Assembly: GCF_034314105.1 (NCBI RefSeq)
Contig: NZ_JAVIWJ010000001.1
Location: forward strand, 717,501-781,500
Source of the DNA: Pseudomonas sp. AB6
Lineage (GTDB): Bacteria > Pseudomonadota > Gammaproteobacteria > Pseudomonadales > Pseudomonadaceae
Direction of reading: 5' to 3'
DNA: 64,000 nucleotides
Part shown: one piece after another, positions 13,420 through 24,319 of the stretch
How the letters are laid out: every line of letters begins with the position of its first letter
How positions within the stretch are numbered: the first letter of the stretch is position 1
Translations under genes and position numbers: made by a program
The notes under the pieces: model-generated
Databases searched by the model: none
Told to the model about the DNA's origin: nothing
The model's input: the letters and a program-made list of their open reading frames with translations, nothing else

Positions 13420-16133
13420 AGTGCTGCCTCCTGCAGACCATCAACGGTTTTGCCAAACAGCGCTGGCGGAATCCCGGCGAGACCCGAAGGCAGCGCCACC
13501 AGACCGGCGCCCAACTCTTCGCTGATCCGCAGGGGCAAGCGTAGGGTCTTACCCTCGATATTCACGCTCAGCAGCGCGCCTTCATTGACACCCAGACGAT
13601 CAGCTTCCGACTTGGCGAGCGCGACGTAGGCGGCGGGAATGCGTTCCTGAACAGGTGCGGCCTTGGACGAGGTTTCGTCGCTGCCGAACAGGTGATAGAA
13701 CGGCACCACTTGCCACGTTCCGCGAGCCGGCGAAAACGCACCGGGTACGCTGGCGAACCAGGACAAATTGTCGCCTTGGGTTTCGATCAAGCGCGCACCA
13801 GGGTCACCGGCGCGCAAGTGGCCACCAACTTCGTCCTGAAACTTGTTCCACGCTTGTGGCGAGTTCCAACCCGGCGACCAGGCGAACGGCACCTGTTGGC
13901 GAGGTTCAACCGAGCCCGAATAGCCTTCCATCGAGAACGAGAACGCGGTGTCTTTGTCCTGCGAGGTGCGCGGTTCATGCACGCTGATGTTCGCGCGCAT
14001 GGCGGTGCGGCCGCTGTAACGCAACGGTTCGCGAGCCAGTTTCAAGCCTTTGATGCGGAACGATGCGGACGGTGCTGCGTTGATGATTCCGGCCAACTGG
14101 GAAGTGCTGGCAGCAACTGCGGCGGTGACGTGATCAAGCAGAGTCCAGTCAATCGGCTTGTTCAGCAGTGTCGAGCGCAGGGCGTGCAACCAGCGCCAGC
14201 CTTCATGAATCAGGATGCCAGCGTCTAGGTAGGTTGGGTCATACACTTGGAAGAAGCGCTGGGCGCGGCCTTCCTGGCTAACCAACGTACCGTCGCCTTC
14301 GGCAAAGCTGGCCGCCGGTAAGACTAGATCAGCGCGATCGCTGGTTGGGGTTTTCTGGTGATCAGCAACGATCAGTACCTTAGTGGCCTTGAACGCAGCG
14401 TCCACCGTAGGGGCGTCGACACGGGTAAACAGGTCATTTTCCAACACCACCATGGCGTCGGCTTTACCGCAAATCACCGCCTGCAATGCGTCGTCGAGGG
14501 ACCCGCCGCCGAGCATTGCCAGGCCAAGGCTGTTGGCTTCCGGCACGATCAGGCTGATCGAACCTTGCTTGTCTTGCAGCTTCAAGGCTTTGGCAATGTT
14601 TGCCGCCGCTTCGATCAACGCGATCGAGCCCAAGGAGCTTCCGGAAATGATCAACGGACGCTTGGCGGCGAGTAGCGCCGTGGCGATACGCTGGGCCAGT
14701 TCAAGGGCATCGCTGTCCAAGCCTTCAACCGCTGGCGCACTGGCGTCAATGGCATGGGCGACGGCGAAACCGATACGGGCCAGATCGTCCGGCGCTGCGT
14801 GGACGCATTCTTCGGCAACATCATCGAGACGGGTCTCGGCAAGGCTGGCAATAAACAGCGGGTTCAGCGCGTGCTGACCGATGTTCTTAACCGCAGCGTC
14901 GAGCCACGGCTGGACTTTCATCGCCGCGGCCATGTCTTCAGATTTGCCTTTGACCGCTTGACGCAGGCCCAACGCCATTCGGGCTGCGGTTTGGGTCAAG
15001 TCTTCGCCGAGAACGAAAATTGCATCGTGATCTTCGATGTCGCGCATAGTCGGGATCGGTAGCGGGCTGTCTTTCAAAACCTTGGCGATCAGTTGAATAC
15101 GCGTCAGCTCGCCGGCTTCGATACCCGAGTAGAAATGCTCCGCACCGACCAGTTCGAGAAGCGCGTAGTTGCTTTCGAGGCTGGCACGCGGTGAACCGAT
15201 GCCCACGATATTGCGACCGCGTAGCAAATCAGCGGCCTTATCGAGGGCGGCATCGAGGCCCAACTTGACCATGCCATCAGCCAACAGCGGCTGGCGCGGA
15301 CGGTCTTCGCGGTTAACGTAGCCATAACCGAAGCGGCCACGGTCACACAGGAAATACTGGTTTACCGAACCGTTGTAGCGGTTTTCGATACGACGAATTT
15401 CGCCATAACGTTCACCGGGGCTGATGTTGCAACCGCTCGAACAGCCGTGGCAAATGCTCGGCGAGAACTGCATGTCCCATTTACGGTTGTAACGCTCGGA
15501 GTGAGTCTTATCGGTGAACACACCGGTCGGGCAAACCTCGGTGAGGTTGCCGGAGAACTCGCTTTCCAGCGCGCCGTCTTCAACGCGACCGAAGTACACG
15601 TTGTCGTGGGCACCGAATACTCCGAGGTCAGTGCCGCCGGCGTAGTCTTTATAGAAGCGGACGCAACGGTAGCAGGCGATGCAGCGGTTCATCTCGTGAG
15701 CGATGAACGGGCCGAGTTCCTGGTTCTGGTGCGTGCGCTTGGTAAAGCGATAGCGACGTTCGTTGTGTCCCGTCATTACTGTCATGTCTTGCAGGTGACA
15801 GTGACCGCCTTCTTCGCAGACTGGGCAGTCGTGCGGATGGTTGGTCATTAGCCATTCGACGACGCTGGCGCGAAACATTTTCGCTTCCTGGTCGTCGATG
15901 GAAATCCAGCTGCCGTCGGTGGCGGGGGTCATGCAGGACATGACGATACGACCACGGGTGTCGTTCTCGTCGGTGAACTGCTTGACTGCGCATTGGCGAC
16001 AAGCGCCAACGCTGCCAAGGGCGGGGTGCCAGCAGAAATAGGGAATATCGAGGCCCAGCGACAGACATGCCTGTAACAGGTTGTCTGCGCCATCGACCTC
16101 GAGCGCTTTGCCGTCTACGTGGATAGTGGCCAT
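13416..16133 (-). CDS. nuoG: NADH-quinone oxidoreductase subunit G
   Basis: 905 residues, the largest peripheral subunit. N-terminal [2Fe-2S] domain ([15 protein letters not shown]), then HxxxCxxCxxxxxC ligands of cluster N5 ([12 protein letters not shown]), then the ferredoxin-like Cys set for N4 (CIACYRC and CPTGVF). The molybdopterin-oxidoreductase-like domain carries CHGCSSGC for the off-path N7 cluster seen in E. coli-type enzymes. The C-terminal half is the usual degenerate oxidoreductase fold. It is separated from nuoF by 138 bases containing a hairpin. Confidence 0.97.
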   Translation of the reverse strand: MATIHVDGKALEVDGADNLLQACLSLGLDIPYFCWHPALGSVGACRQCAVKQFTDENDTRGRIVMSCMTPATDGSWISIDDQEAKMFRASVVEWLMTNHPHDCPVCEEGGHCHLQDMTVMTGHNERRYRFTKRTHQNQELGPFIAHEMNRCIACYRCVRFYKDYAGGTDLGVFGAHDNVYFGRVEDGALESEFSGNLTEVCPTGVFTDKTHSERYNRKWDMQFSPSICHGCSSGCNISPGERYGEIRRIENRYNGSVNQYFLCDRGRFGYGYVNREDRPRQPLLADGMVKLGLDAALDKAADLLRGRNIVGIGSPRASLESNYALLELVGAEHFYSGIEAGELTRIQLIAKVLKDSPLPIPTMRDIEDHDAIFVLGEDLTQTAARMALGLRQAVKGKSEDMAAAMKVQPWLDAAVKNIGQHALNPLFIASLAETRLDDVAEECVHAAPDDLARIGFAVAHAIDASAPAVEGLDSDALELAQRIATALLAAKRPLIISGSSLGSIALIEAAANIAKALKLQDKQGSISLIVPEANSLGLAMLGGGSLDDALQAVICGKADAMVVLENDLFTRVDAPTVDAAFKATKVLIVADHQKTPTSDRADLVLPAASFAEGDGTLVSQEGRAQRFFQVYDPTYLDAGILIHEGWRWLHALRSTLLNKPIDWTLLDHVTAAVAASTSQLAGIINAAPSASFRIKGLKLAREPLRYSGRTAMRANISVHEPRTSQDKDTAFSFSMEGYSGSVEPRQQVPFAWSPGWNSPQAWNKFQDEVGGHLRAGDPGARLIETQGDNLSWFASVPGAFSPARGTWQVVPFYHLFGSDETSSKAAPVQERIPAAYVALAKSEADRLGVNEGALLSVNIEGKTLRLPLRISEELGAGLVALPSGLAGIPPALFGKTVDGLQEAAL

Positions 16134-16231
16134 GGTTCAAAGTTCTTCGTTGGCCCGGTGTCAGCGGGCGTGGCTAATGGAATCTCGGTGCTACCCGTAT
16201 CAAACAGCCCGTCAGGACGTCATCGGGTACG

Positions 16232-16260
16232 AGGTCGGCGGCTTTATGGGCTGCCGACCT
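16232..16260. repeat. Inverted repeat between nuoF and nuoG
   Basis: AGGTCGGC and GCCGACCT form an 8-bp perfect stem around a 13-base spacer that can pair further (GGC/GCC). In the minus-strand nuo mRNA the hairpin follows the nuoF stop by about 12 bases and lacks a downstream U-run, so it is not an obvious terminator. A transcript stabilising or attenuating role is possible but unproven. Confidence 0.6.
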
Positions 16261-16271
16261 TTTCTATCTTG

Positions 16272-17630
16272 TTATGCGCCAACCACTGTCGGACTGATCA
16301 CCTGAGTCAGGCTGCCCGCACGTGCTGGCGCGATACCGGCTTCGAATTCCGACCGGAAATACTTGATGGCTGCGCCCAGCGGTTCCACGGCGCCCGGTGC
16401 GTGGGCACAGAAGGTTTTGCCAGGGCCGAGGAAGTTGACCAAGCCCAACAGCGTTTCGATATCGCCCGGTTGACCTTCGCCGTTTTCGATGGCGCGCAAA
16501 ATCTTTACGCTCCATGGCAAACCATCACGGCATGGGGTGCAGAAGCCGCAAGACTCTTGGGAGAAGAACTCTTCCAGGTTGCGCATCAGCGATACCATGT
16601 TGACCGTGTCATCAACGGCCATCGCCAGACCAGTGCCCATCCGCGTGCCGACTTTGGCGACGCCACCGGCATAAAACAGGCAGTCCAGATGCTCAGGTAG
16701 CAGGAACCCCGTACCGGCGCCGCCTGGTTGCCAGCACTTGAGCTTAAAGCCGTCGCGCATGCCGCCCGCGTAATCTTCGAACAACTCACGAGCCGGCAAG
16801 CCGAAAGGCAGTTCCCACAGGCCAGGGTTCTTTACTTTGCCGGAGAAGCCCATGAGTTTGGTGCCCATGTCTTCACTGCCTGGGCGCGCGATCGCCTTGT
16901 ACCAATCGTTGCCGTTGGCGACGATGGCCGGGACGTTACACAGGGTTTCGACGTTGTTCACACAGGTCGGCTTGCCCCACACGCCAACGGCAGCGGGGAA
17001 GGGCGGCTTGGAGCGTGGGTTGGCGCGACGGCCTTCCAGGGAGTTGATCAGTGCGGTTTCTTCGCCGCAGATGTAACGCCCGGCGCCGGTGTGGACGATC
17101 AGTTCGAAATCGAACCCGGTGCCCAGAATGTTTTTGCCAAGGAAACCAGCCGCTTCGGCTTCTTTTACTGCACGGCGCAGGTGCACCGCTGCAGTAGTGT
17201 ATTCGCCGCGCAAGAAGATGTAGCCGCGATAGGCTTTCAACGCCCGGGCGCTGATCAGCATGCCTTCGATCAGCAGATGGGGCAGTTGCTCCATCAACAT
17301 CCGGTCTTTCCAGGTGTTAGGTTCCATTTCATCCGCGTTGCATAGCAAGTAACGGATATTCATGGAATCGTCTTTTGGCATCAGGCCCCACTTTACGCCG
17401 GTGGGAAAGCCCGCACCGCCGCGACCCTTAAGGCCGGATTCCTTCACCGCTTGAACGATTTCGTCCGGCGATAGCTCGGCGAACACTTTGCGGGCGGCAG
17501 CGTAGCCGTCCTTGCGCTGGTATTCATCCAGCCACACCGGCTCGCCGTCGTCGCGCAAGCGCCAGGTCAGCGGGTGAGTTTCCGGCGCACGCGCAATTGT
17601 GTTGGCGGGGCCGAAGGAAGTGATGGTCAT
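16272..17630 (-). CDS. nuoF: NADH-quinone oxidoreductase subunit F (FMN/NADH binding)
   Basis: 452 residues. It binds NADH and FMN and the [4Fe-4S] cluster N3, the electron entry point of complex I. The glycine-rich [14 protein letters not shown] is at about 70-83. The NADH motif region is at about 180-200 ([15 protein letters not shown]). The cluster motif is [11 protein letters not shown], with the fourth cysteine in [10 protein letters not shown]. It overlaps the nuoE stop by four bases. Confidence 0.97.
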   Translation of the reverse strand: MTITSFGPANTIARAPETHPLTWRLRDDGEPVWLDEYQRKDGYAAARKVFAELSPDEIVQAVKESGLKGRGGAGFPTGVKWGLMPKDDSMNIRYLLCNADEMEPNTWKDRMLMEQLPHLLIEGMLISARALKAYRGYIFLRGEYTTAAVHLRRAVKEAEAAGFLGKNILGTGFDFELIVHTGAGRYICGEETALINSLEGRRANPRSKPPFPAAVGVWGKPTCVNNVETLCNVPAIVANGNDWYKAIARPGSEDMGTKLMGFSGKVKNPGLWELPFGLPARELFEDYAGGMRDGFKLKCWQPGGAGTGFLLPEHLDCLFYAGGVAKVGTRMGTGLAMAVDDTVNMVSLMRNLEEFFSQESCGFCTPCRDGLPWSVKILRAIENGEGQPGDIETLLGLVNFLGPGKTFCAHAPGAVEPLGAAIKYFRSEFEAGIAPARAGSLTQVISPTVVGA

Positions 17631-18124
17631 AGGTAACCCTCCAACATTTTGGCCACGCCGCCAGGTTGCACGTTGCCAAATGTATCGTCATCGACCATCA
17701 CGGCCGGGGCCTTGTCGCAATTGCCCAGGCAGCAGACAGGCAGCAAGGTGAAGCGGTCGTCGGCCGTGGTTTGTCCTGGAACAATGCCCAGCGAAGACTG
17801 GATCTCACTCAGCACCGACTCGTGGCCAGCGATGAAGCAGACCATGCTGTTGCACACACGGATTATGTGGCGTCCTACCGGTTGGCGGAAGATCTGACTG
17901 TAGAACGTCGCCACGCCCTCAACGTCGCTGGCAGGAATGCCAAGGAGTTCACCGATGGCATAGATAGCGCCGTCCGGCACCCAGCCACGCTCCTTTTGAA
18001 CAATTTTCAACGCTTCGATAGACGCCGCTCGCGGGTCTTCGTAGTGATGCATCTCGTGCTCGATGGCCGAGCGCTCGGTTTCGCTCAGGGCGAAACGGTC
18101 TGTCTGGATCAGCGTGCTATTCAT
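17627..18124 (-). CDS. nuoE: NADH-quinone oxidoreductase subunit E
   Basis: 165 residues, thioredoxin-like [2Fe-2S] subunit (cluster N1a) that partners NuoF. Ligands are visible as CNSMVC and CCLGNC. It begins 2 bases after the nuoCD stop and overlaps nuoF by four bases, so the three are probably translated together. Confidence 0.97.
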   Translation of the reverse strand: MNSTLIQTDRFALSETERSAIEHEMHHYEDPRAASIEALKIVQKERGWVPDGAIYAIGELLGIPASDVEGVATFYSQIFRQPVGRHIIRVCNSMVCFIAGHESVLSEIQSSLGIVPGQTTADDRFTLLPVCCLGNCDKAPAVMVDDDTFGNVQPGGVAKMLEGYL

Positions 18125-18126
18125 GC

Positions 18127-19908
18127 TTAGCGGTCCACGTCGGCCATAACGAAATCGATACTACCCAGATACGCAATCAAGTCCGCGACCATGCTGCCTT
18201 TGATCACCGAAGGGATCTGCTGCAGGTGCGGAAAGCTTGGGGTGCGAATTCGGGTACGGTAGCTCATGGTGCCGCCGTCGCTCGTCAGGTAATAACTGTT
18301 GATACCCTTGGTCGCTTCAATCATCTGGAACGCTTCGTTGGCCGGCATTACCGGCCCCCACGAAACTTGCAGGAAGTGCGTGATCAAGGTTTCGATGTGC
18401 TGCAAAGTGCGCTCTTTGGGCGGCGGCGTCGTCAGCGGGTGATCCGCTTTGTACGGGCCTTCCGGCATATTGCGCAGGCATTGGCCGATGATTTTGAGGC
18501 TTTGGCGCATCTCTTCAACGCGCACGATGCAGCGGTCGTAGGCATCGCCATTGGCCGCGAGCGGAACTTCAAACTCGAAGTTTTCGTAGCCTGAATACGG
18601 ACGCGCCTTACGCAGGTCGAAGTCCAGGCCCGTCGCACGAAGGCTCGGGCCGGTAACGCCCCACTCCAGCGCTTCTTTGGTGTTGTAGGCCGCAACGTTC
18701 ACCGTACGACCCTTCAAAATGCTGTTGTCCAGCGCGGCTTTTTGATACTCGTCCAGACGCTTTGGCATCCAGTCGATGAAGTCCTTGACCAGCTTTTCCC
18801 AGCCACGAGGCAAGTCGTGGGCGACGCCGCCGATGCGAAACCAGGCCGGGTGCAGACGGAAGCCGGTGATAGCTTCGATTACGGTGTACGCCCGTTGACG
18901 GTCGGTGAAGGTAAAGAACACCGGGGTCATTGCTCCTACGTCCTGGATGTAAGTCCCGAGGAACAGCAGGTGACTGGTGATACGGAAGAACTCGACCATC
19001 ATGATGCGAATGACGTCGACTTTTTCTGGCACCTTAATGCCGGCCAGCTTTTCGACTGAGAGTACATACGGGAGGTTGTTCATAACCCCGCCGAGATAGT
19101 CGATGCGGTCCGTGTATGGAATGTAGCTGTGCCAGGACTGGCGCTCGGCCATTTTCTCGGCACCCCGGTGGTGGTAACCGACGTCCGGAACGCAGTCGAC
19201 GATTTCTTCACCGTCCAGTTGCAGGATGATGCGGAACGCGCCGTGGGCAGAAGGGTGGTTCGGTCCGAGGTTGAGGAACATGTAGTCCTCGTTCGCGCCC
19301 GAACGCTTCATGCCCCAGTCTTCAGGGCGGAAGCGTGCGGCTTCTTCTTCAAGCTGTTGTTTAGCCAGGTTCAGGCTGAACGGGTCGAATTCAGTGGCGC
19401 GTGCCGGGAAGTCTTTGCGCAGCGGGTGACCTTCCCAGGTCGGCGGCATCATGATTCGAGTCAAGTGTGGATGGCCCGCAAAGTCGATGCCGAACATGTC
19501 CCACACTTCGCGCTCGTACCAGTTGGCGTTTGGCCATATGCCGGTGATCGTCGGCAGTCTGAGGTCGCTCTCAGACAAGGCGACCTTGATCATCACGTCA
19601 CTATTACGTTCGATCGACAGCAGGTGGTAGAACACGCTGAAGTCGGCAGCCGGCAAGCCGCGCCGGTGAGTGCGCAGGCGTTCATCCATGCCATGCAGGT
19701 CGTACAGCATGACGTAGGGCTTAGGCAGCTTGCGCAGGAAGGTCATCACTTCAACCAGCTTCGCACGGTCAACCCAGAGCACCGGCATACCGGTGCGCGT
19801 AGGCTGGACGGTAAACGTCTCCGGGCCAAAGCGGGTGTTCAATTCAACGACGACGTCTTGGTCGTCAGCCTTGTAAGGCGGGATGTACAGAGCGGTGTCT
19901 GCAGTCAT
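18127..19908 (-). CDS. nuoCD: NADH-quinone oxidoreductase fused subunit CD
   Basis: 593 residues. NuoC (about 1-190) is fused to NuoD (about 200-593), as in enterobacteria and pseudomonads. The NuoC part carries the ERE-type motif [12 protein letters not shown]. NuoD carries the [15 protein letters not shown] motif and the quinone-site residues near the NuoB interface, and is descended from hydrogenase large subunits. The two halves help form the quinone pocket. A 75-base gap with a hairpin separates it from nuoB. Confidence 0.97.
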   Translation of the reverse strand: MTADTALYIPPYKADDQDVVVELNTRFGPETFTVQPTRTGMPVLWVDRAKLVEVMTFLRKLPKPYVMLYDLHGMDERLRTHRRGLPAADFSVFYHLLSIERNSDVMIKVALSESDLRLPTITGIWPNANWYEREVWDMFGIDFAGHPHLTRIMMPPTWEGHPLRKDFPARATEFDPFSLNLAKQQLEEEAARFRPEDWGMKRSGANEDYMFLNLGPNHPSAHGAFRIILQLDGEEIVDCVPDVGYHHRGAEKMAERQSWHSYIPYTDRIDYLGGVMNNLPYVLSVEKLAGIKVPEKVDVIRIMMVEFFRITSHLLFLGTYIQDVGAMTPVFFTFTDRQRAYTVIEAITGFRLHPAWFRIGGVAHDLPRGWEKLVKDFIDWMPKRLDEYQKAALDNSILKGRTVNVAAYNTKEALEWGVTGPSLRATGLDFDLRKARPYSGYENFEFEVPLAANGDAYDRCIVRVEEMRQSLKIIGQCLRNMPEGPYKADHPLTTPPPKERTLQHIETLITHFLQVSWGPVMPANEAFQMIEATKGINSYYLTSDGGTMSYRTRIRTPSFPHLQQIPSVIKGSMVADLIAYLGSIDFVMADVDR

Positions 19909-19948
19909 AGGTCTCGATCGCTTTCGGTCAACGTACAGAATGAACCCA

Positions 19949-19980
19949 GGTTCTTTTCTCTTTTGTAAAAAGAAAGAACC
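19949..19980. repeat. Inverted repeat between nuoB and nuoCD
   Basis: GGTTCTTT and AAAGAACC are the outer arms, and an inner TTTT/AAAA can extend the stem. It fills the only sizeable gap between nuoB and nuoCD. The minus-strand copy begins 4 bases after the nuoB stop. No run of U follows it, so full termination is unlikely. It may tune nuoA-nuoB versus downstream expression or protect mRNA ends. Confidence 0.6.
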
Positions 19981-19983
19981 GAA

Positions 19984-20658
19984 TCAGACTTCGTCGGGGC
20001 TGCGCAGGTTGGTGACCTGAATACGCTGTTCGCGGCGCTGTTCCTTTTGCGACGGCATCTCGGCGCGGTATACGCCTTGATCACCGACAACCCAAGAAAG
20101 CGGACGACGCTCCTGTCCAATAGATTCCTGCAGCAGCATCAAGCCTTGCAGAAATGCCTCTGGACGGGGTGGGCAGCCAGGCACGTAGACATCCACGGGA
20201 AGGAATTTATCCACCCCCTGGACTACAGAATAGATGTCGTACATACCACCGGAGTTGGCGCACGAGCCCATGGAGATAACCCACTTGGGTTCGAGCATTT
20301 GCTCGTAGAGGCGCTGAATGATCGGCGCCATCTTGATAAAGCAAGTCCCGGCAATAACCATGAAGTCCGCTTGACGCGGTGATGCCCGAATAACTTCGGC
20401 GCCGAAGCGTGCGATGTCATGGGGCGCCGTGAAAGCGGTGGTCATTTCCACATAACAGCACGACAGGCCGAAATTGTACGGCCACAGGGAGTTTTTTCGA
20501 CCCCAGTTGACGGCACCGTTGAGCACGTCTTCGAGCTTGCCCATGTAAATGTTTTTGTGGACTTGATCTTCTAGCGGGTCGGCAACGATTTCTCGCTCGC
20601 CGATTGGATAGTCCTCGTTAGGAGCATCCGGATCGATCTTTGTAAGAGTGTATTGCAT
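19984..20658 (-). CDS. nuoB: NADH-quinone oxidoreductase subunit B
   Basis: 224 residues, carries cluster N2, the last electron donor before quinone. The four cysteine positions are seen as [15 protein letters not shown] and [13 protein letters not shown] 20658 ([13 protein letters not shown]) is preferred over the in-frame TTG at 20664 because GAGG lies 8 bases upstream of the ATG. It follows nuoA after 10 bases. Confidence 0.97.
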   Translation of the reverse strand: MQYTLTKIDPDAPNEDYPIGEREIVADPLEDQVHKNIYMGKLEDVLNGAVNWGRKNSLWPYNFGLSCCYVEMTTAFTAPHDIARFGAEVIRASPRQADFMVIAGTCFIKMAPIIQRLYEQMLEPKWVISMGSCANSGGMYDIYSVVQGVDKFLPVDVYVPGCPPRPEAFLQGLMLLQESIGQERRPLSWVVGDQGVYRAEMPSQKEQRREQRIQVTNLRSPDEV

Positions 20659-20668
20659 CGCCAAAGCC

Positions 20669-21082
20669 TCATTGTTTCAGCTTCGCTTGCCGAATACGGC
20701 GACCTTCAGGAGCCCAATCAAGTGCTCCAACCCGCCATAGGTAGACAAGACCTGCCAACAGAATTGCTATGAAAACGAGAGCTTCAACGAATCCGGTCCA
20801 GCCGCTTTCGCGGACGGACACAGACCAGGCAAAGAGAAAAAGGGCTTCGATGTCGAAGATCACGAAGAGCATCGCGACCAGATAGAATTTTGCCGAAAGC
20901 CGCAGCCGGGCACCACCAGTAGGCAGCATGCCTGATTCGAACGGTTCGTTTTTGCTGCGGCCCCAGGCTTTGCTGCCCAAGAGGCTAGATACACCGAGCA
21001 TGAAGGCACAAAGGCCTACTACACCCAAAAGGAAAATGGCGAAGCCCCAGTTATGGGCAATCAGACCTGTCGATTCGGGCAT
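20669..21082 (-). CDS. nuoA: NADH-quinone oxidoreductase subunit A
   Basis: First gene of the nuo operon, 137 residues, three membrane helices, ND3 homologue. The conserved loop with [24 protein letters not shown] contacts the quinone-site loops. ATG 21082 (MPESTGL) has AAGGA about 8 bases upstream. A longer reading to 21106 lacks such a site. Confidence 0.96.
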   Translation of the reverse strand: MPESTGLIAHNWGFAIFLLGVVGLCAFMLGVSSLLGSKAWGRSKNEPFESGMLPTGGARLRLSAKFYLVAMLFVIFDIEALFLFAWSVSVRESGWTGFVEALVFIAILLAGLVYLWRVGALDWAPEGRRIRQAKLKQ

Positions 21083-21525
21083 GCTGTAATCCTTAACAGA
21101 GAGCAAAGGTCTCTGAGCTTGAGTAACAAAGCAGTGACGATATGTCGCAGCAAATCAATCCGGGTGATTTTATGGGTAAACGGGTGCCAAGTAAAATTAT
21201 CTAGCTCAAAAATATTCATTTGGTTAACCGGCCGAACACGCTTAAACCCCCGCAGGGCCAGGCTCCACGGGCATTACACGGAATTTCGCCAATAATGATT
21301 CTTTCGTAGGGTAATAAACATTCGTTTTATTGATGATAATTAATATCATCCGTGGACTGTTTTCGTAACCTATCGATGTTCGATGCGATTAATTAGATTT
21401 AAAACATCTATCAGTCACGTGGAGTCAACTTGCTTGCAAAGAAGCCATCGTGATGTGTAATTTTGCAGCCGGCCGCAATTGCGTGTTTCTCTAGGCGCTA
21501 TCTGCTGCGCGATAGCGCAGATACG
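21083..21525. other. nuo promoter region and aceA 3' flank
   Basis: This AT-rich, gene-free stretch upstream of nuoA must hold the nuo promoter(s). I could not fix a -35/-10 pair with confidence. Two inverted repeats stand out. GATGATA-ATTAA-TATCATC (21334-21352) lies about 250 bases upstream of nuoA. GCGCTATC/GATAGCGC (21495-21518) lies next to the aceA terminator. Confidence 0.55.
21334..21352. promoter_or_regulatory. Perfect 7-bp dyad upstream of nuoA, possible operator
   Basis: GATGATA, ATTAA, TATCATC is a perfect inverted repeat in AT-rich DNA upstream of the nuo operon. It resembles but does not match Fur (GATAAT arrays) or ANR (TTGAT-N4-ATCAA) sites, so the protein that might bind it is not identified. 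Confidence 0.4.
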
Positions 21526-21555
21526 AAAAAGCCGCCCCAAGTGGGGCGGCTTTTT
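21526..21555 (-). terminator. Terminator of aceA
   Basis: The stem AAAAAGCCGCCCC/GGGGCGGCTTTTT has a four-base loop, ends in a T-run, and starts 26 bases beyond the aceA stop. It is symmetrical enough to act on both strands. Confidence 0.92.
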
Positions 21556-21580
21556 CAGTGCTGCGGGTTGCGATGAAGAT

Positions 21581-22906
21581 TTAGTGGAACTGTTCTTCTT
21601 CGGTCGAGCCGGTCAGTGCGGTCACGGAGGACGAGCCACCTTGGATCACAGTGGTCATGTCGTCGAAATAGCCAGTACCGACCTCCTGCTGGTGAGCCAC
21701 GAAGGTGTAACCCTTGGAAGCGTCAGCGAACTCTTGCTCTTGCAGTTTCACGTAGGCAGTCATGTCGTTGCGGGCGTAGTCGTGCGCCAGGTTGAACATG
21801 CTGTGCCACATGTTGTGAATACCCGCCAGCGTGATGAACTGGTGCTTGTAGCCCATGGCTGAAAGTTCGCGTTGGAACTTGGCGATGGTTGCGTCGTCCA
21901 GATTTTTCTTCCAGTTGAAAGACGGCGAGCAGTTGTAGGAAAGCAGTTGGTCCGGGTATTCCTTTTTGATCGCTTCAGCAAAGCGACGAGCTTCTGCCAG
22001 ATCCGGTTTGGCGGTTTCACACCAAATCAGATCGGCGTATGGCGCGTAAGCCAAACCGCGAGCAATAGCTTGGTCCAGGCCGGCCCGGACTTTGTAGAAA
22101 CCTTCCTGAGTACGTTCGCCGGTCACGAATGGCACGTCGTACGGATCGCAGTCGGAAGTCAGCAAGTCAGCTGCGTTAGCGTCGGTACGGGCCAGAATGA
22201 TGGTCGGTACGCCAGCAACGTCAGCGGCCAAGCGAGCAGCGGTCAGCTTCTGCACGGCTTCTTGGGTTGGCACTAATACTTTGCCGCCCATATGGCCGCA
22301 TTTTTTGACTGATGCCAATTGATCTTCAAAGTGAACGCCGGCAGCGCCTGCTTCGATCATGCTTTTCATCAATTCGTAAGCGTTCAGCACACCGCCGAAA
22401 CCGGCCTCGGCGTCAGCAACAATAGGTGCGAAGTAGTCAATGTAACCTTCGTCGCCCGGAGTTTTGCCCGCTTTCCATTGAATCTGGTCGGCACGGCGGA
22501 ACGAGTTGTTGATGCGCTTGACCACGGTTGGAACCGAGTCAACCGGGTACAGCGATTGGTCAGGGTACATGGACTCGGCGGAGTTGTTATCGGCAGCTAC
22601 TTGCCAGCCAGACAAGTAGATCGCCTGAATACCGGCCTTGACTTGTTGCACCGCTTGGCCGCCGGTCAGGGCGCCCATGCAGTTGACGAAATCTTTGTCA
22701 GGGCGGAAAGACGGGTGAGCACCTTGGGTGACCAGATTCCAGAGCTTTTCGGCACCCAGCTTGGCGAATGTATGTTCAGGCTGGACAGAGCCACGCAGGC
22801 GGACGACGTCAGCGGCAGAATAATTGCGCGTCACGTTTTTCCAGCGTGGGTTTTCAGCCCAATCTTTTTCAAGGGCTGCAATTTGCTGTTCGCGTGTCAG
22901 TGCCAT
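21581..22906 (-). CDS. aceA: Isocitrate lyase
   Basis: 441 residues, first enzyme of the glyoxylate shunt, splitting isocitrate to glyoxylate and succinate for growth on acetate and fatty acids. The catalytic signature KKCGHMGGK is at 201-209 with nucleophile Cys203, and the metal/substrate region with DAEAGFGG is at about 165-172. Size matches the E. coli-type enzyme (434). It stands alone with its own terminator next to nuo, an arrangement usual in pseudomonads. Both isocitrate dehydrogenases, its competitors for substrate, are 8-10 kb away. Confidence 0.97.
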   Translation of the reverse strand: MALTREQQIAALEKDWAENPRWKNVTRNYSAADVVRLRGSVQPEHTFAKLGAEKLWNLVTQGAHPSFRPDKDFVNCMGALTGGQAVQQVKAGIQAIYLSGWQVAADNNSAESMYPDQSLYPVDSVPTVVKRINNSFRRADQIQWKAGKTPGDEGYIDYFAPIVADAEAGFGGVLNAYELMKSMIEAGAAGVHFEDQLASVKKCGHMGGKVLVPTQEAVQKLTAARLAADVAGVPTIILARTDANAADLLTSDCDPYDVPFVTGERTQEGFYKVRAGLDQAIARGLAYAPYADLIWCETAKPDLAEARRFAEAIKKEYPDQLLSYNCSPSFNWKKNLDDATIAKFQRELSAMGYKHQFITLAGIHNMWHSMFNLAHDYARNDMTAYVKLQEQEFADASKGYTFVAHQQEVGTGYFDDMTTVIQGGSSSVTALTGSTEEEQFH

Positions 22907-23426
22907 GGAGATAAGCCTCGTCGCATAGTCTTGAGTGAAAAATCCTGCTCCGCCAATACGGCCTTATTCAATAATGCGCGTCATGGGCTACTCGCTAATC
23001 AGAAGCGTGGCAGTCAAGCCAGTTTCAGTCGGGGCTATGACGAATGAACGATGAGTGCAAAGAGAGCAAGACAGCGGAATAAAAGGCTCAACTGAAAGTC
23101 GCAGTTCGGCTCGTGGATGCCTTGTTGTGATCATCAGAACGCAGTGCCGATCTACCGAATTAAGCTTCCGTCCCTCGGGACAACCTCGTTCTCAGTCACA
23201 ACCTCGTCAAACAGCCTTGTGGGCGGTACAGACACGAATCGGCTCATGTTGGATAAGTCAGAGCGGCGATTCGAAGGCTCGTGGCAGAGCCTCTGATTAG
23301 CGGGAGCGGGGCAATCATGCCTCCTCAGATTTGACTCGTCAAATGTTTTGTAGTGCTTTTTTAAAAGCACTACATATTTGCGTTGATGCGACCATGCGGT
23401 CAATTTTTGGGCATGAGGTTTTGCGC
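22907..23426. other. Intergenic region upstream of aceA
   Basis: 520 bases without a credible gene. A short plus-strand frame at 23055-23300 has no ribosome binding site or recognisable composition. The region should carry the aceA promoter. Its one striking element is the 26-base palindrome at 23349-23374. Confidence 0.55.
23349..23374. repeat. 26-bp perfect palindrome (12-bp arms)
   Basis: TGTAGTGCTTTT and AAAAGCACTACA are exact reverse complements separated by TT. It lies 52 bases beyond the stop of the secretin-like gene and about 440 bases upstream of aceA. No T-run follows on either strand outside the stem, so it looks more like a binding site or mRNA-end hairpin than a classic terminator. 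Confidence 0.7.
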
Positions 23427-24167
23427 TTAGTCAAGAACGTCCACTTTGACCCGCAAGCTCATGTCGCTGCGGCCCTGGGTGCTATAGCTCTGGGCTGAGC
23501 CTTGTTGATTGGCTTGCGATTGGTCGCTAACACCGGCGAGGGTTATCCACTCTCCCAAACGTCCTGTGACGGTTGTGTCAGTACTTTGAACATTCACTAC
23601 ATCGGGGTGTTCCTGGCTCATCCGGTCGTGATTGGTGCTGATACTCAGGTGTACGGTGTCGCCGGTCAGGCTAGCGGTGACGTAAAAGCCTTGAGTCACG
23701 TTGCGGTACTGAGTGTCGCTTTGTGCATAGCCGTAAGAGTCGGTGCGTGTAGTGGTCAAGGGCACTGATTGTCCAACTTGAATCAGTGCCGGCGTGCCTT
23801 CGCTGGCTTGAATTTGCTGCACACCGCCGTCACGGCTGTCAGTACTGCGATTAATGATCCGAGTCCGATTGGCGCGTTGGCTGTCTTGATTGTTGTTGTC
23901 GCTGGTGTCGACGCTGATTAATAACCGCTTGGGCGCTTTGTCTAGCTGTCCTAGCAGGGTACGCAACTCTTCGATCTTGCCTGGTTCAGCGTTGACGATC
24001 AGTTTATTGCCGTAAGCGCTGACGGTTCCGTCTTTACCTAGAAAAGACTTCGCCACCGGTAGCAAATCGTCGCTGGTACGATAGTTCAGAGGTACGACTT
24101 CTGTCGCGGCCAAGGAGTCGAAGCTCCAAACCAACAATAGTGACGTCAATAGGATGCGTAGGAACAT
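23427..24167 (-). CDS. Secretin N-domain protein, exported, orphan
   Basis: 246 residues with a signal peptide (about 1-20, cleavage after SLA-A). It has a short secretin-type N domain (about 25-85: repeated valine-rich strands, then LRTLLGQLDKAPKRLLISVDT) and an Asn/Gln/Ser-rich C-terminal half reminiscent of the start of a secretin core. The pore-forming secretin domain is missing, and no secretion or pilus genes are nearby, so it is not a full outer-membrane channel. Similar short proteins are, as I recall, widespread in Pseudomonas with no assigned role. The start is ATG 24167. Confidence 0.7.
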   Translation of the reverse strand: MFLRILLTSLLLVWSFDSLAATEVVPLNYRTSDDLLPVAKSFLGKDGTVSAYGNKLIVNAEPGKIEELRTLLGQLDKAPKRLLISVDTSDNNNQDSQRANRTRIINRSTDSRDGGVQQIQASEGTPALIQVGQSVPLTTTRTDSYGYAQSDTQYRNVTQGFYVTASLTGDTVHLSISTNHDRMSQEHPDVVNVQSTDTTVTGRLGEWITLAGVSDQSQANQQGSAQSYSTQGRSDMSLRVKVDVLD

Positions 24168-24251
24168 GTCCGTGTCTCCGCAATAGGCGCATTAAAGCCT
24201 GAGTTTGACACTTTGTCGGCGCGGATGGGACCAAGTTGAATCGCAGACAAT

Positions 24252-24288
24252 AAAACGCCCCGGTCATGACGAAAAAACGGGGCGTTTA
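24252..24288 (-). terminator. Terminator after the GNAT gene
   Basis: The stem AAACGCCCCG/CGGGGCGTTT, with a loop of about 16 bases and a T-run, lies 32 bases beyond the GNAT gene stop on the minus strand. Confidence 0.8.
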
Positions 24289-24319
24289 GAAACTCTTAGG
24301 GCGGTTTTTTCGCGGCGTC

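Noticed and set aside
21334..21352. Fur box or ANR box upstream of nuoA
   Set aside because: The dyad does not fit the GATAAT repeats of Fur or TTGAT-N4-ATCAA of ANR.
23055..23300. 81-codon plus-strand frame between aceA and the secretin-like gene
   Set aside because: No ribosome binding site, low complexity composition and no recognisable domain.
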